Origin: Streptomyces sp. NBC_00483
Lineage (GTDB): Bacteria; Actinomycetota; Actinomycetes; Streptomycetales; Streptomycetaceae
Direction: 5' to 3'
Length of the DNA: 64,000 bases
Assembly: GCF_036013745.1 (NCBI RefSeq)
Contig: NZ_CP107880.1
Span: 9,672,001 to 9,736,000, forward strand
Made by a program: the position numbers and the translations under genes. This document shows positions 34,940 to 44,716 of this stretch, piece by piece. Position 1 is the first letter of the stretch, and the number at the start of each line of letters is the position of its first letter. The notes under the pieces were generated by a model, which was not told the origin of the DNA, did not search any database, and was given only the letters and a program-made list of their open reading frames with translations.

Positions 34940-35545
34940 TCAGCATTCGACGGCGTACTCGGTGCAGGCGTCGGCCAGCCACGCCGCGAGGTACCCGGCG
35001 AAGGACGACCGGACGAGCAGCCAGACCGCCCGCGGGCCCGCTTCGCGCACCACGAGCGTGACACCGGCCTGCGCGAGCAGCGTGGTGTGGCAGGCGCCCG
35101 CGTCGGCCTTGCCCGGCGCGAGATCCAGGGCGCAGCCCTGCGACAGGACCTCCGGCAGCAAGGGGCCCGCGAGGGCGAGGACGGTGCGCTGCGCGGAGGT
35201 GTCGGTGACGGTGGCGAACTCCTCGCCGATCGCCGACCGCAGCCCGGCTGTCAGCTCCTCGGCGCGACCTGCGGGTGCGACCAGGAGCCATTCGTCGGGG
35301 CCGAGCCAGAGCGCCTTGACCTCGGTGTCCAGTTGGGCGCGGCAGGCGTCGGGCAGCGTGTACCCGAGGTACCTCTCGATGATGGTGGCCGCCGCGCTGC
35401 CCGGTGTCACCCGGAGCGTCAGTTGGGTCAGGTACGGGAGTTCGCGGGCGGTCAGGCCGGAGGGGAGCCGCGGGGCCCAGTCGGCGAGCGGGCTGATGCG
35501 TGCGGGGGTGTGCGCGGGCGTGGGGGCGGGGGCGTCAGCCGTCAC
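34940..35545 (-). CDS. soxG: Sarcosine oxidase gamma subunit
   Basis: 201 residues of the SoxG family (SPLADWAPRL; ELPYLTQLTLRV; LWLGPDEWLLVAP; VTDTSAQRTVLALAGPLLPE), which pairs with alpha around the folate channel. Its start overlaps the soxA stop by 11 bp. Part of soxBDAG-purU. Confidence 0.9.
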   Translation of the reverse strand: MTADAPAPTPAHTPARISPLADWAPRLPSGLTARELPYLTQLTLRVTPGSAAATIIERYLGYTLPDACRAQLDTEVKALWLGPDEWLLVAPAGRAEELTAGLRSAIGEEFATVTDTSAQRTVLALAGPLLPEVLSQGCALDLAPGKADAGACHTTLLAQAGVTLVVREAGPRAVWLLVRSSFAGYLAAWLADACTEYAVEC

Positions 35546-38399
35546 GGCGGGCTCCTTCCTTGTCGAAGAGGACGGGTTCGGCGACGGTCACCGGCACGGT
35601 GGCGCCGTCGAGCGGGACGTAGAGGGTCTCGCCGACGAGGGCGGCGCCGGAGCGCACGAGCGCCAGGGCGAAGGTGCGTTGCAGGGCGTCGCTGCGGTAG
35701 CTGGAGGTGACATGGCCGAGCATCGGGACCGGCGGTGCGGGGACCGCCTCGGTGGCGATGATCTGCGCGCCTTCCGGCAGCAGGGTGCGCTCGTCGGTGG
35801 GCAGCAGCGCGACCAGCCGCTTGCGGTCGGGGCGCTGGTTCTCGGGCCGGGCGAAGGAGCGCTTGCCGACGAAGTCCGGCTTCTTCTTGGAGATCACCCA
35901 GTTCATGCCGAGGTCCTGCGGGGTGACCGTGCCGTCGGTGTCCTGCCCGATGATCGGGTACGCCTTCTCGGCGCGCAGCACGTGCATGGTCTCGGTGCCG
36001 TACGGGGTGAGGCCCAGCGGCTGCCCGGCGTCGTACAGCGCCTGCCAGACCGTGGTGGCGTACCAGGCCGGCACATTGACCTCGTACGCGAGCTCGCCGG
36101 AGAAGCTGATGCGGCACAGTCGGGCGTCGACGCCCGCGATCACCGTGTCCCGCCAACTCATGAACGGGAACGCCTCGTTGGAGACGTCCAGGCCGTCGCC
36201 GACGACCGCGGCGAGCACCTCCCGGGAGCGCGGGCCCACGAGCGGGACCGTCGCCCAGTGCTCGGTCACGGACGTGAGGTGGACGCGCAGGTCGGGCCAC
36301 TCCGTCTGGAGCCACTCCTCCATCCACTCAAGGACCTTGGCGGCGTTGCCCGTTGTGGTCGTGACGAGGAACTCGTTCTCCGAGACGCGGATGACCGTGC
36401 CGTCGTCGATGGTCATCCCGTCGACGCCGCACATGACCCCGTAGCGGATCCGGCCGGGCTTCAGTGTGGCCATCATGTTCGTGTAGAGCCGGTTGAGCAG
36501 CTCGCCCGCGTCCGGGCCCTGCACGCTGATCTTGCCGAGCGTCGAACCGTCCATCATGGCAACGCCGTTGCGCGCCGCGTGGCACTCGCGCTGCACCGCG
36601 TCGTCCATCGTCTCGCCGGGCAGCGGGTAGTAGCAGGGCCGCTTCCACTGGCCGACGTCCTCGAACAGCGCGCCGTGCCGCTCGTGCCAGGCGTGCAGCG
36701 CGGTCACCCGCACCGGGTCGAACAGCTCGCCCCGGTTGCGGCCCGCGAAGGCGGCGAACGCGATGGGCTGCACGGGCGGCCGGAAGCTGGTGGTGCCGAG
36801 ATCCGCCACCTCCTCGCCGAGCGCCTCGGCGACGATGCCCGAGGTGAGGATCCCGGACGTACGCCCCTGGTCGTGGGCGGTGCCGATGGTGGTGTAGCGC
36901 TTCACGTGCTCGACGGAGCGGAGCCCGGCGCGGGTGGCCCGGAACACGTCGCTGGCGAGCGCGTCGCGTTGCAGATCGACGAACTGCGCCGTACCCTCCG
37001 CGCCGTCCTGCGGGCTGGGCACGCGCCACAACACCGCGCTGGCGGATGGCTGTTCCGTGGCCGCCGCCGGAACGCCGAACGGCGCGACCGCGACGCCGAG
37101 CGCCTCCAGCGCCGTGGCCGTCGCGGCGATGCCGCTGCCGAGACACTCCCCGAGCGTGCGCAGACCGTCCGCGGCGCCCGCCGTCCGTACGGTCGGGAGC
37201 GCCTCGGTGGGCACGAACGTGGCGAGCTCCGCGTCGTAGCGCAGCTTCCCGCGCGCCTGGCTGAACAGGGCCACGGCCGGGTTCCAGCCGCCGGAGACGA
37301 GCAGCACGTCGCAGTCGACGCCGTGCCGCCGGGCGTCGTCCGCCGAACGCTGGGCGATGTGCACACGGGAGAGACGCTCGCCGCCGCTGGTCCCGGTGAC
37401 GACATGGTCGCGGTGCAGCGGGATGCCACGCTCGGCCAGCGCCCCGGCGAGCCGCGCGGGGACGGTCGGCCGCGGGTCGACCACGGCGGCGAACTCCACT
37501 CCCGCGTCGGCGAGTTCGAGCACCGCGTCGTACGCGGAGTCGTTCGTCGTGAAGACGGCGGCCCGGCGGCCGACGAGGACGCCGTACCGGCCCAGGTACG
37601 TACGGGCCGCGGAAGCGAACATGATGCCGGGGCGGTCGTTGTCGTCGAAGACGATCGGCCGCTCGGTGGCGCCGGTCGCGTGCACAACCTGCTCGGCACG
37701 GATGCGCCACACCCGCTGCCGGGACACGTGGCTCGGGGCGGCGGCGCCGAGGTGGTCGGTGCGCTTCTCCAGGGCGAGGACGAGGTTGTCGTCGTAGTGG
37801 CCGAAGGCGGTGGTGCGGGTCAGGACGGTCACGTTCCCGGACGCCGCGAGCCGCCGCGTCACCGAGTCCACCCACTCCTGCGCGGGCCGGCCGTCGACGG
37901 TCTCCCGCGTGCCGAGCAGGCTGCCTCCCAACTCCGGTGCGCTGTCGACGAGGACGACCCGGACCCCTGCGTCGGACGCGGCGAGCGCGGCCGCGAGACC
38001 GGCAGGGCCCGCGCCGACGATCAGCAGCTCGGCGTGCAGGTGCTGCGCGTCGTAGCGGGCGGGATCGGGTTCGCCGGCGAGCCGCCCCTGGCCGCCGAGG
38101 CCGCGCGCCACCAGACCGTCGTAGAGCTCGACCGTGGTGGCGGTGAGCATCGGCTCGGGGAACGGCGCCTCGATCTGCACGAGCGCGTTGGGCTCCTCGA
38201 CACCGGCGGCCAGGATGCCGCGCGGGCGGCCGTACTTGATGCTCGTCGCCACCCGGTGCACGCCGTTCGCCAGCAGCGCGGAGGCGAGGGTGTCACCGGG
38301 GTGCCCCGTGTACGGCGTCCCGTCGAAGACGAAGTCCAGCGTGGTGGAGCGGTCGATGCGCCCGTACGCGGCGGAGGAGGTACGGAAGGGAGTGCTCAT
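35535..38399 (-). CDS. soxA: Sarcosine oxidase alpha subunit
   Basis: 954 residues. The N-terminal ferredoxin-like plug domain (DFVFDGTPYTGHPGDTLASA) is followed by an NAD-binding Rossmann fold (AELLIVGAGPAGLAAALAAS; VVHATGATERPIVFDDNDRP) and a C-terminal GcvT-type folate domain from ~590 (MMDGSTLGKISVQGPDAGEL; LCRISFSGELAYEVNVPAWY; GKRSFARPE). Binds NAD and tetrahydrofolate and captures the methyl-derived carbon as 5,10-methylene-THF. The start overlaps soxD (ATGA). Confidence 0.93.
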   Translation of the reverse strand: MSTPFRTSSAAYGRIDRSTTLDFVFDGTPYTGHPGDTLASALLANGVHRVATSIKYGRPRGILAAGVEEPNALVQIEAPFPEPMLTATTVELYDGLVARGLGGQGRLAGEPDPARYDAQHLHAELLIVGAGPAGLAAALAASDAGVRVVLVDSAPELGGSLLGTRETVDGRPAQEWVDSVTRRLAASGNVTVLTRTTAFGHYDDNLVLALEKRTDHLGAAAPSHVSRQRVWRIRAEQVVHATGATERPIVFDDNDRPGIMFASAARTYLGRYGVLVGRRAAVFTTNDSAYDAVLELADAGVEFAAVVDPRPTVPARLAGALAERGIPLHRDHVVTGTSGGERLSRVHIAQRSADDARRHGVDCDVLLVSGGWNPAVALFSQARGKLRYDAELATFVPTEALPTVRTAGAADGLRTLGECLGSGIAATATALEALGVAVAPFGVPAAATEQPSASAVLWRVPSPQDGAEGTAQFVDLQRDALASDVFRATRAGLRSVEHVKRYTTIGTAHDQGRTSGILTSGIVAEALGEEVADLGTTSFRPPVQPIAFAAFAGRNRGELFDPVRVTALHAWHERHGALFEDVGQWKRPCYYPLPGETMDDAVQRECHAARNGVAMMDGSTLGKISVQGPDAGELLNRLYTNMMATLKPGRIRYGVMCGVDGMTIDDGTVIRVSENEFLVTTTTGNAAKVLEWMEEWLQTEWPDLRVHLTSVTEHWATVPLVGPRSREVLAAVVGDGLDVSNEAFPFMSWRDTVIAGVDARLCRISFSGELAYEVNVPAWYATTVWQALYDAGQPLGLTPYGTETMHVLRAEKAYPIIGQDTDGTVTPQDLGMNWVISKKKPDFVGKRSFARPENQRPDRKRLVALLPTDERTLLPEGAQIIATEAVPAPPVPMLGHVTSSYRSDALQRTFALALVRSGAALVGETLYVPLDGATVPVTVAEPVLFDKEGARRDG

Positions 38400-38704
38400 G
38401 CGGTCGCCTCCTGGCGCTCTCGCGTGCCGGTGCCGAGCGGGTTCGGGGGCCCCACGGGGTACACGGTCAGGAACTCGTAACTCACGGTGTCGCGCACGGC
38501 GTTGAACCAGCGGCGACAGCCCGCCGTGTGCGCCCACCGCTCGGCGAAGGGGCCCTTGGGGTTGTCGCGGAAGAAGACGTACTGGGCCCACTGCTCGTCG
38601 TCGAGCGCATGCGGGTCCGCGGGGTGCTCGACGTGCGCCTGGCCGCCGTAGTGGAACTCGGTCTCCTCGCGCGGCCCGCACCAGGGGCAGGGAATCAACT
38701 GCAT
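38396..38704 (-). CDS. soxD: Sarcosine oxidase delta subunit
   Basis: 102 residues, zinc-binding SoxD family. C6, C9, H59 and C63 match the known zinc ligands (PCPWCGPRE; HTAGC). It starts 35 bp after soxB and overlaps soxA by 4 bp. Confidence 0.92.
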   Translation of the reverse strand: MQLIPCPWCGPREETEFHYGGQAHVEHPADPHALDDEQWAQYVFFRDNPKGPFAERWAHTAGCRRWFNAVRDTVSYEFLTVYPVGPPNPLGTGTRERQEATA

Positions 38705-38739
38705 CTCACGGTCTCCTCAGAAGGTCCCTAGGCGGGTGT

Positions 38740-39966
38740 TCAGTGCGCGACGGCGGCGGCGCCGTGCTCGTCGACGAGGGCGCCGGTCGTGAACCGGTCG
38801 AGGGTGAACGGCGCGTTGGTGTCATGGGGTTCACCGGTCGCGATGGTGTGCGCGTACGCCCAGCCGACACCCGGCGTCGCCTTGAAACCGCCGGTTCCCC
38901 AGCCGCAGTTGAGGTACAGGTCCTCGACCGGGGTGAGCCCGACGATGGGGGAGGCGTCCGGGGTGGTGTCGACGATGCCGCCCCAGGTACGCAGCATGTG
39001 GGCGCGCGCGAACACCGGGAACAGCTCCAGGGCGGCGGCCATCTGCCGCTCGATGATGTGGAAGGCGCCGCGCTGCCCGTACCCGTTGTAGCTGTCGATG
39101 CCCGCGCCCATGACGAGTTCGCCCTTGTGCGCCTGGGACACGTACACATGCACCGCGTTGGACATCACGACGGTCGGGTGCACGGGCTCCAACAGCTCCG
39201 ACACCAGCGCCTGCAGTGGGTGGCTCTGCAACGGCAGCCGCAGGCCGACCATCTGCGCGAGGACGGAGGTGTGCCCGGCCGCCGCGAGCGCGACCTTCCC
39301 CGCGGCGATCCGCCCCCGGGTGGTCCGCACCCCGGTGACCCGGCCCCCGCTCACATCGATGCCGGTGACCTCGCAGTTCTGGATGAGGTCGATGCCGTAG
39401 GCGTCGCAGCGGCGGGCGAATCCCCACGCCACGTAGTCGTGCTTGGCGATGCCGGCGCGCGGCTGGTACGTGGCGCCGTGCACCGGATAGCGCACGTCCG
39501 GGCTGGTGTTGACGATCGGACACACCTTGGCGACCTCGTCCGGCTCCAGCCACTCGGCGTCGATGCCGTTGAGCTGGTTCGCGTACACCCGGCGCTTGCT
39601 GTCGCGGACGTCCTGGAGGTTGTGCGCGAGGTTGAGGACGCCGCGCTGGCTGAACAGGATCGGGTAGTCGAGGTCCTGCTCCAGCGTCTCCCACAGCTTG
39701 AGCGAGCTCTCGTAGATGCCCGAGCTCTCGTCCCACAGATAGTTGGAGCGGATGATGGTGGTGTTGCGGGCCATGTTGCCGCCGGCCAGCCACCCCTTCT
39801 CCAGGACGGCGATGTTCGTGATGCCGTGGTTCTTGGCGAGGTAGTACGCCGTCGCCAGGCCGTGTCCGCCGCCGCCCACGATCACGACGTCGTAGGACTT
39901 CTTCGGGTCGGCGTTGCGCCACAGGAAGTCGGGGTGGTCGGGGAGGTCGTGTGCGTCGGGGGTCAT
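38740..39966 (-). CDS. soxB: Sarcosine oxidase beta subunit
   Basis: 408 residues. The FAD-binding motif [20 protein letters not shown] is at the N-terminus, and H176 in [10 protein letters not shown] aligns with the histidine that carries covalent FMN in characterised enzymes. The oxidase active-site region ([20 protein letters not shown]) is intact. Catalyses sarcosine + O2 to glycine, formaldehyde or methylene-THF and H2O2. First gene of the operon, with AAGGAG before the ATG and a GntR-type operator upstream. Confidence 0.94.
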   Translation of the reverse strand: MTPDAHDLPDHPDFLWRNADPKKSYDVVIVGGGGHGLATAYYLAKNHGITNIAVLEKGWLAGGNMARNTTIIRSNYLWDESSGIYESSLKLWETLEQDLDYPILFSQRGVLNLAHNLQDVRDSKRRVYANQLNGIDAEWLEPDEVAKVCPIVNTSPDVRYPVHGATYQPRAGIAKHDYVAWGFARRCDAYGIDLIQNCEVTGIDVSGGRVTGVRTTRGRIAAGKVALAAAGHTSVLAQMVGLRLPLQSHPLQALVSELLEPVHPTVVMSNAVHVYVSQAHKGELVMGAGIDSYNGYGQRGAFHIIERQMAAALELFPVFARAHMLRTWGGIVDTTPDASPIVGLTPVEDLYLNCGWGTGGFKATPGVGWAYAHTIATGEPHDTNAPFTLDRFTTGALVDEHGAAAVAH

Positions 39967-39997
39967 GAGGACTCCTTGAAAACCGACTGTTGACGCT

Positions 39998-40009
39998 CTG
40001 ATATATCAG
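39998..40009. promoter_or_regulatory. GntR-type operator (CTGATATATCAG) before soxB
   Basis: Perfect 12-bp palindrome, strikingly AT-rich, 32 bp upstream of the soxB start. The same core recurs at 48646-48655 (before the GntR gene) and 49467-49476 (before the dimethylglycine oxidase). On the minus strand it sits roughly 9-20 bases past the predicted transcription start. Confidence 0.75.
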
Positions 40010-40024
40010 TGGCGGGTCGTCGTC

Positions 40025-40054
40025 ACCGTAGCCAGCGCCTCAGGGGCGCGTCAA
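40025..40054 (-). promoter_or_regulatory. Promoter of the soxBDAG-purU operon
   Basis: On the minus strand, TTGACG (40054-40049), an 18-bp spacer and TACGGT (40030-40025) fit the housekeeping consensus. The GntR-type palindrome lies just downstream, as expected for repression. Confidence 0.55.
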
Positions 40055-40119
40055 TGGTGTCCGAAGGAGGAAAACAAGCCCGTAACCGCCGCGCCGAAGC
40101 GGCGAGTTGCGGCGGGAAC

Positions 40120-41025
40120 TCAGCCCGGCAGCACGTCCAGAACGGTGTGCATCCGCGAGGCGCGGGCCAGGTCCGCGAGCGCCTGCTCCATCACCGACAG
40201 CGGATCGCGCGGCGGCAGCAGCAGGCCGATCCGCGCGCTGCGCCGCGGACCGTGCAGCGGCACGGCCTCCATCCCGGCGGGGATCCCGAAGACGTGCAGC
40301 CACGTGTGCGGGATGATGCTCGACCACTGGCCGGTGCGCACATGCGCGATCAGCGAGGCGATGGAGTCCGTCTCCACGCGCGGCGCCACCGACAGGGACA
40401 GCTCCGCGAACACGTCGTCCAGGACCCGGCGCCCCAGCATCCGCGGATGCAGCAGACACAGCGGCAGCGCGGCCGCCTGGGCCCAGCTGATCTCCTGCGC
40501 CGAGCGGTCCGGGTCCTCCTGGGTGAGCACGACATAGCGCTCCCGGTACAGCGGCACGAACGGCAGATCCAGGTTCCTGCTGTGGTACGAGACCGCGCCG
40601 TGCAGCTCGAAGGCGCGCAGCCGGCGCACGATGTCGTCACCCTGGAGGTCGGCCTGGACGTTCACCGTGGTGTGCGGGTTGGCCGCGCAGAACGGCTGCG
40701 TGAGCAGGGCGACCGCGCCGACCGCCGTGGGCACGGCGCCGAGCCGCAGCTCACCGCTCAGCCCTTCGCGCAGCGCCGCGAGCCCCGACTCCATGGCGTC
40801 CCGGTCCGCGAGCATCCGGCGGGCCCACAGCACGACCTGCTCGCCCTCCGCCGTCAGACCCTCGAAGCGTCGGCCGCGCCGCACCAGCGGCACCCCGAGT
40901 TCCGTCTCCAGCTTGCGGATGCCCTCGGACAGCGTCGGCTGCGACACGAAGCACTGCTCGGCGGCCTTGGCGAAGTGGCCGGTGCCGGTGAGCGCGACGA
41001 GGTATTCGAGCTGGCGCAGGAGCAC
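40120..41025 (-). CDS. LysR family transcriptional regulator
   Basis: 301 residues. The N-terminal LysR winged helix is clear (RQLEYLVALTGTGHFAKAAE; VSQPTLSEGIRKLETELGVP) and is followed by a periplasmic-binding-type sensor domain (GELRLGAVPTAVGAVALLTQ onward). GTG 41025 is preceded by GAAGGGGG. It diverges from the formate-dehydrogenase-like gene by 167 bp, the usual geometry for a LysR activator and target. The effector is unknown. Confidence 0.88.
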   Translation of the reverse strand: MLLRQLEYLVALTGTGHFAKAAEQCFVSQPTLSEGIRKLETELGVPLVRRGRRFEGLTAEGEQVVLWARRMLADRDAMESGLAALREGLSGELRLGAVPTAVGAVALLTQPFCAANPHTTVNVQADLQGDDIVRRLRAFELHGAVSYHSRNLDLPFVPLYRERYVVLTQEDPDRSAQEISWAQAAALPLCLLHPRMLGRRVLDDVFAELSLSVAPRVETDSIASLIAHVRTGQWSSIIPHTWLHVFGIPAGMEAVPLHGPRRSARIGLLLPPRDPLSVMEQALADLARASRMHTVLDVLPG

Positions 41026-41192
41026 CGTCCCACCCCCTTCCCGGCCGACTTCGGTGGTTTACGTCCGCCCGTGATCGTAGCTGCCTATCAACGATCGGAC
41101 TTTCCGCTTTGACCGTGGGCCGAGCGCGGACGAATGCTGGGCGGCGGGGGCGTGCCGTCTCCCGGTGAGTCGGAAACGTAGAGGTGATGGGC

Positions 41193-43499
41193 GTGCGCGC
41201 GATCGAAGAGCCTGAAGAGGATCTTTCCCTGAGCAAGCCCAAGACCTGGGCCACCGGGGCGCCCGCCGTGGCCCACGCGCTCCAGTACGCGCTGAGCCAG
41301 ACCTCGCCCAAGCGCACCGCCCTGACCCTGCTCAACATCAACCAGGACGGCGGCATCGACTGCCCCGGCTGTGCCTGGCCCGAGGGCGCACCGGACAAGC
41401 GGCACCGCAACGAGTACTGCGAGAACGGCGCCAAGCACATCGCCGACGAGGCCACCACCCGCCGCGTCACCCGCGAGTTCTTCGCCGAGCACCCGGTCAG
41501 CGAGCTGGCGAAGAGCTCCGACTACTGGCTCAACCAGCAGGGCCGGCTGACCGAGCCCATGGTCAAGTACCCGGACAGCGACCACTACGAGCCGATCGGC
41601 TGGGACGGCGCGCTCGGCCTGCTCGCCGACGAGCTCAATGACCTGGACAGCCCCGACGAGGCGCTGTTCTACACCTCGGGCCGGCTTGCCAACGAGCCCG
41701 CGTTCCTGCTCCAGCTGTTCGCGCGGGCCTTCGGCACCAACAACCTGCCCGACTGCTCCAACCTGTGCCACGAGTCCAGCGGCTCGGCCCTCAACGAGAC
41801 GCTGGGCATCGGGAAGGGCAGCGTCAGCCTCGACGACCTGCACAACAGCGACCTGGTCTTCGTCGTCGGCCAGAACCCGGGCACCAACCATCCCCGGATG
41901 CTCACCGCTCTCGAGGAGACCAAGCGGCGCGGCGGGAAGATCGTCGCGGTCAACCCGCTGCCCGAGGCGGGGCTGCTGCGCTTCAAGCACCCGCAGAAGG
42001 CGCGGGGTGTCATCGGCCGGGGCACCGAGATCGCCGACCAGTTCCTGCAGATCCGGCCCGGCGGCGACCTCGCCCTGTTCCAGGCGCTGAACCTGCTGCT
42101 CCTGGAGACCGAGGACAAGGCACCCGGCACGGTCCTCGACCGCGAGTTCATCGACGCCCACACCTCGGGCTACGAAGTCTTCACCGACAACATCCGCGGA
42201 CTCGACTGGGCGGAGGTCCTCAAGGCCACGGGACTCACGCGCGAGGAGATCGAAGAGGTCCACCAGCGGGTGCTCGGCGCCAAGAACGTCATCGTGTGCT
42301 GGGCCATGGGGCTGACCCAGCACAAGCACGGCGTCCCCACCATCCGCGAAGTCGTCAATTTCCTTCTGCTGCGCGGAAACATCGGCAGGCCTGGCGCCGG
42401 CGTCTGCCCGGTGCGCGGCCACAGCAATGTGCAGGGCGACCGCACCATGGGCGTGTGGGAGCGCATGCCGCAGTCGTTCCTCGACGCCCTGGAGAAGGAA
42501 TTCGACTTCGCCCCGCCCACCCGGCACGGCGCCGACGCGGTCGACGCGATCCGGGCCATGCGCGACGGGCGGGCCCAGGTGTTCGTGGGGGTGGCGGGCA
42601 ATTTCGTCCGCGCCACGCCCGACAGCGACGTGACCGAACGCGCCCTGCGCAATTGCCGGTTGACGGCCCACATCTCGACCAAACTGAATCGCTCGCACGC
42701 CGTGTGCGGCCGCACCGCGCTGATTCTTCCCACGCTGGGGCGCAGCGACCGCGACATTCAGTCGGGCGGTGAGCAGTTCATGACGGTCGAGGACTCGATG
42801 AGCGATGTGCACGCCACCCGCGGCCGGCTCGCGCCCGCCTCACCCGCGCTGCTCAGTGAGGTGTCCATCATCAGCAGGCTCGCCCGCAGGACCCTCGGCG
42901 AGCGGCACGGGATCACCTGGCAGGAATTCGAGAACGACTACGACACCGTTCGCGAGCACATCGCGAACGTGGTGCCGGGATTCGACGACTTCAACCGGCG
43001 CGTGCGGGAACCGGGCGGCTTCAACCTGCCCAACCCCGTCAACAAGCGCGTCTTCCAGACGGCGAGCGGCACCGCCGTCTTCACCGCGAACACCTTCACC
43101 GGGCTCACCGCACCGCCCGGCCACCTGATCCTGCAGACGCTGCGCTCGCACGACCAGTGGAACACCATCCCGTACGCGATGGACGACCGGTACCGCGGCG
43201 TCAAGGGCGCGCGGCGCGTCGTCCTGGCCAATGCGGAGGACCTCGCCGAACTCGGCATCGCGGAGGGGACTTTGGTCGACCTGATCAGCGTGTGGACCGA
43301 TGGCAGCGAGCGTACGGCGCCCGCTTTCCGCGTCGTCGGCTACCCGACGCCCCGGGGCTCCGCTGCCGCCTACTACCCGGAGACCAACGTCCTCGTCCCG
43401 CTGGACAGTGTCGCCGAGAAGAGCAACACCCCCACGTCCAAGGCCGTGATCATCCGGATGGAACCGGTCGAGGGGGACGGCCCCGGTCAGTCGAGGTAG
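41193..43499 (+). CDS. FdhF/YdeP-family molybdopterin oxidoreductase (formate-dehydrogenase-like)
   Basis: About 768 residues. Molybdopterin-binding regions are evident (LADELNDLDSPDEALFYTSG; FVVGQNPGTNHPRMLTALEE; LLRGNIGRPGAGVCPVRGHS; a C-terminal MGD domain from ~640). Cysteines in GIDCPGCAWPEG and CENGAKH may form an iron-sulfur site, as in the YdeP branch; no selenocysteine-type position is present. GTG 41193 is chosen because GAGGTGAT sits 4 bases upstream; ATG 41187 is the alternative. Likely oxidises formate or a related one-carbon compound, which fits the neighbouring betaine genes. No partner subunit or FdhD is nearby. Its stop overlaps the IclR gene by 13 bp. Confidence 0.82.
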   Translation: MRAIEEPEEDLSLSKPKTWATGAPAVAHALQYALSQTSPKRTALTLLNINQDGGIDCPGCAWPEGAPDKRHRNEYCENGAKHIADEATTRRVTREFFAEHPVSELAKSSDYWLNQQGRLTEPMVKYPDSDHYEPIGWDGALGLLADELNDLDSPDEALFYTSGRLANEPAFLLQLFARAFGTNNLPDCSNLCHESSGSALNETLGIGKGSVSLDDLHNSDLVFVVGQNPGTNHPRMLTALEETKRRGGKIVAVNPLPEAGLLRFKHPQKARGVIGRGTEIADQFLQIRPGGDLALFQALNLLLLETEDKAPGTVLDREFIDAHTSGYEVFTDNIRGLDWAEVLKATGLTREEIEEVHQRVLGAKNVIVCWAMGLTQHKHGVPTIREVVNFLLLRGNIGRPGAGVCPVRGHSNVQGDRTMGVWERMPQSFLDALEKEFDFAPPTRHGADAVDAIRAMRDGRAQVFVGVAGNFVRATPDSDVTERALRNCRLTAHISTKLNRSHAVCGRTALILPTLGRSDRDIQSGGEQFMTVEDSMSDVHATRGRLAPASPALLSEVSIISRLARRTLGERHGITWQEFENDYDTVREHIANVVPGFDDFNRRVREPGGFNLPNPVNKRVFQTASGTAVFTANTFTGLTAPPGHLILQTLRSHDQWNTIPYAMDDRYRGVKGARRVVLANAEDLAELGIAEGTLVDLISVWTDGSERTAPAFRVVGYPTPRGSAAAYYPETNVLVPLDSVAEKSNTPTSKAVIIRMEPVEGDGPGQSR

Positions 43500-44284
43500 C
43501 CCATCTTGCGGCTGATGTCCTGCGCGCTGCGCAGCAGCGTGGGGGAGAGCTCGTGCATCCGCTCCTCGGAGAACCGGTAGGCGGGACCCGAGGCACTGAT
43601 CGCGGCGATGACCTCGCCCTGGGCATTTCTGATGGGTGCGGCCATTCCGTGCAGCCCTAGCTCCAATTCCTCGAGCGTCACCGCATATCCGCGCTCAAGC
43701 GTCTGCGCGAGATCCCTCTCGAGCTTTCCCTTGGCGGTCAGGGTGTGCGGTGTCATCTTTTTCATATGGGACGCCGCGAGCATTTCCGCGCGCTCCCGCT
43801 CCGGTACATGAGCGAGCAATATTTTTCCACTGGATGTGGCATGCATCGGGGTGAGCTGGCCGACCCAATTGTGCGTGCTGACCGCCATCGGGCCGCGCAC
43901 CTGGAGGACGTTCACCGCGTAATGTTCCTGCAGAATGGCGATGTTGACCGCCTCGCCGAATTCCTCCGCGAGCTGCTCGCAGAACGGGCGGGCCTGCTGC
44001 GTCACATCGAAATTGTCGGTGACCGAGCTGGCCAGGCGTACGATGCCGAAACCGATCCGGTACTTTCCCCGGTCGCCCGACTGCTCGACCAAGTCGCGCG
44101 CCTCCAGCGCGCCCAGCAGACGGAAGGCCGTCGACTTGTGCACGTCGATTTCCGCGGCGATCTCACTGACGCCTGCTTCCCCGCGCCGCGCGAGAATCTC
44201 CAGAACGCTCACGGCACGGTCGACGGACTGCACTCCTGTGCCCGGCGAGCCCGATGTCTCACTGTCTGCGTCATGCTTTCTCAT
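43487..44284 (-). CDS. IclR family transcriptional regulator
   Basis: 265 residues. The IclR winged helix occupies about 17-85 (SVDRAVSVLEILARRGEAGV; EIDVHKSTAFRLLGALEARD) and the GAF-like ligand domain follows (MHATSSGKILLAHVPERERA; GLHGMAAPIRNAQGEVIAAI). It diverges from the mscR/Rieske operon, whose promoter carries an inverted repeat that could be its site. It may be the specific regulator of the betaine demethylase. Confidence 0.88.
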   Translation of the reverse strand: MRKHDADSETSGSPGTGVQSVDRAVSVLEILARRGEAGVSEIAAEIDVHKSTAFRLLGALEARDLVEQSGDRGKYRIGFGIVRLASSVTDNFDVTQQARPFCEQLAEEFGEAVNIAILQEHYAVNVLQVRGPMAVSTHNWVGQLTPMHATSSGKILLAHVPERERAEMLAASHMKKMTPHTLTAKGKLERDLAQTLERGYAVTLEELELGLHGMAAPIRNAQGEVIAAISASGPAYRFSEERMHELSPTLLRSAQDISRKMGYLD

Positions 44285-44563
44285 GGCGCGACTATAGGCG
44301 CTGTCCGCGGGCGGGCGGCAGGGCGATGCGGAAGCGGATCTTCGGCCCCATCTTCACGCTCGTCTCCTATAAGTGGTGCCTCCTGAATTAGGGCATACAA
44401 AGCCCGTCTAGCCAGTGCGGCTACCCGGGACGGCGGAAGTCATGCGCCGCGCATGGCGCCTCGACGTCCGCGCTGCGCACCGGGGTCGACTCGCACGCGG
44501 CCGCGCCAACTGGCGCCCCGACGTGCGGATTTGAGGTGTCGCGCGACAGATCTCAGATGCCCC

Positions 44564-44635
44564 TTGACACACGCCGTCGACGGAGACGACAGTTTGGGCG
44601 TTGCGTAGAACGCGTCAAGGTTCTTCATGCGCAAC
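44564..44635 (+). promoter_or_regulatory. Promoter and inverted repeat before mscR and the Rieske operon
   Basis: In the 432-bp gap between the IclR gene and mscR (44285-44716), TTGACA at 44564-44569 and GACAGT at 44588-44593 (18-bp spacer) form a promoter. Over the expected start lies an interrupted inverted repeat: outer arms GTTGCG (44600-44605) and CGCAAC (44630-44635), inner arms AGAAC (44607-44611) and GTTCT (44620-44624). This fits an IclR-type operator. The rest of the gap shows no gene; the reading frames there are Arg-rich shadows. Confidence 0.5.
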
Positions 44636-44716
44636 AGAGTTCGGCTCTCCTGAACAGCTCCTCCACAGCCCCTACGGCTCATCTGCCTCCCTCGACAGAC
44701 CCCAAGGAGCTCAACC

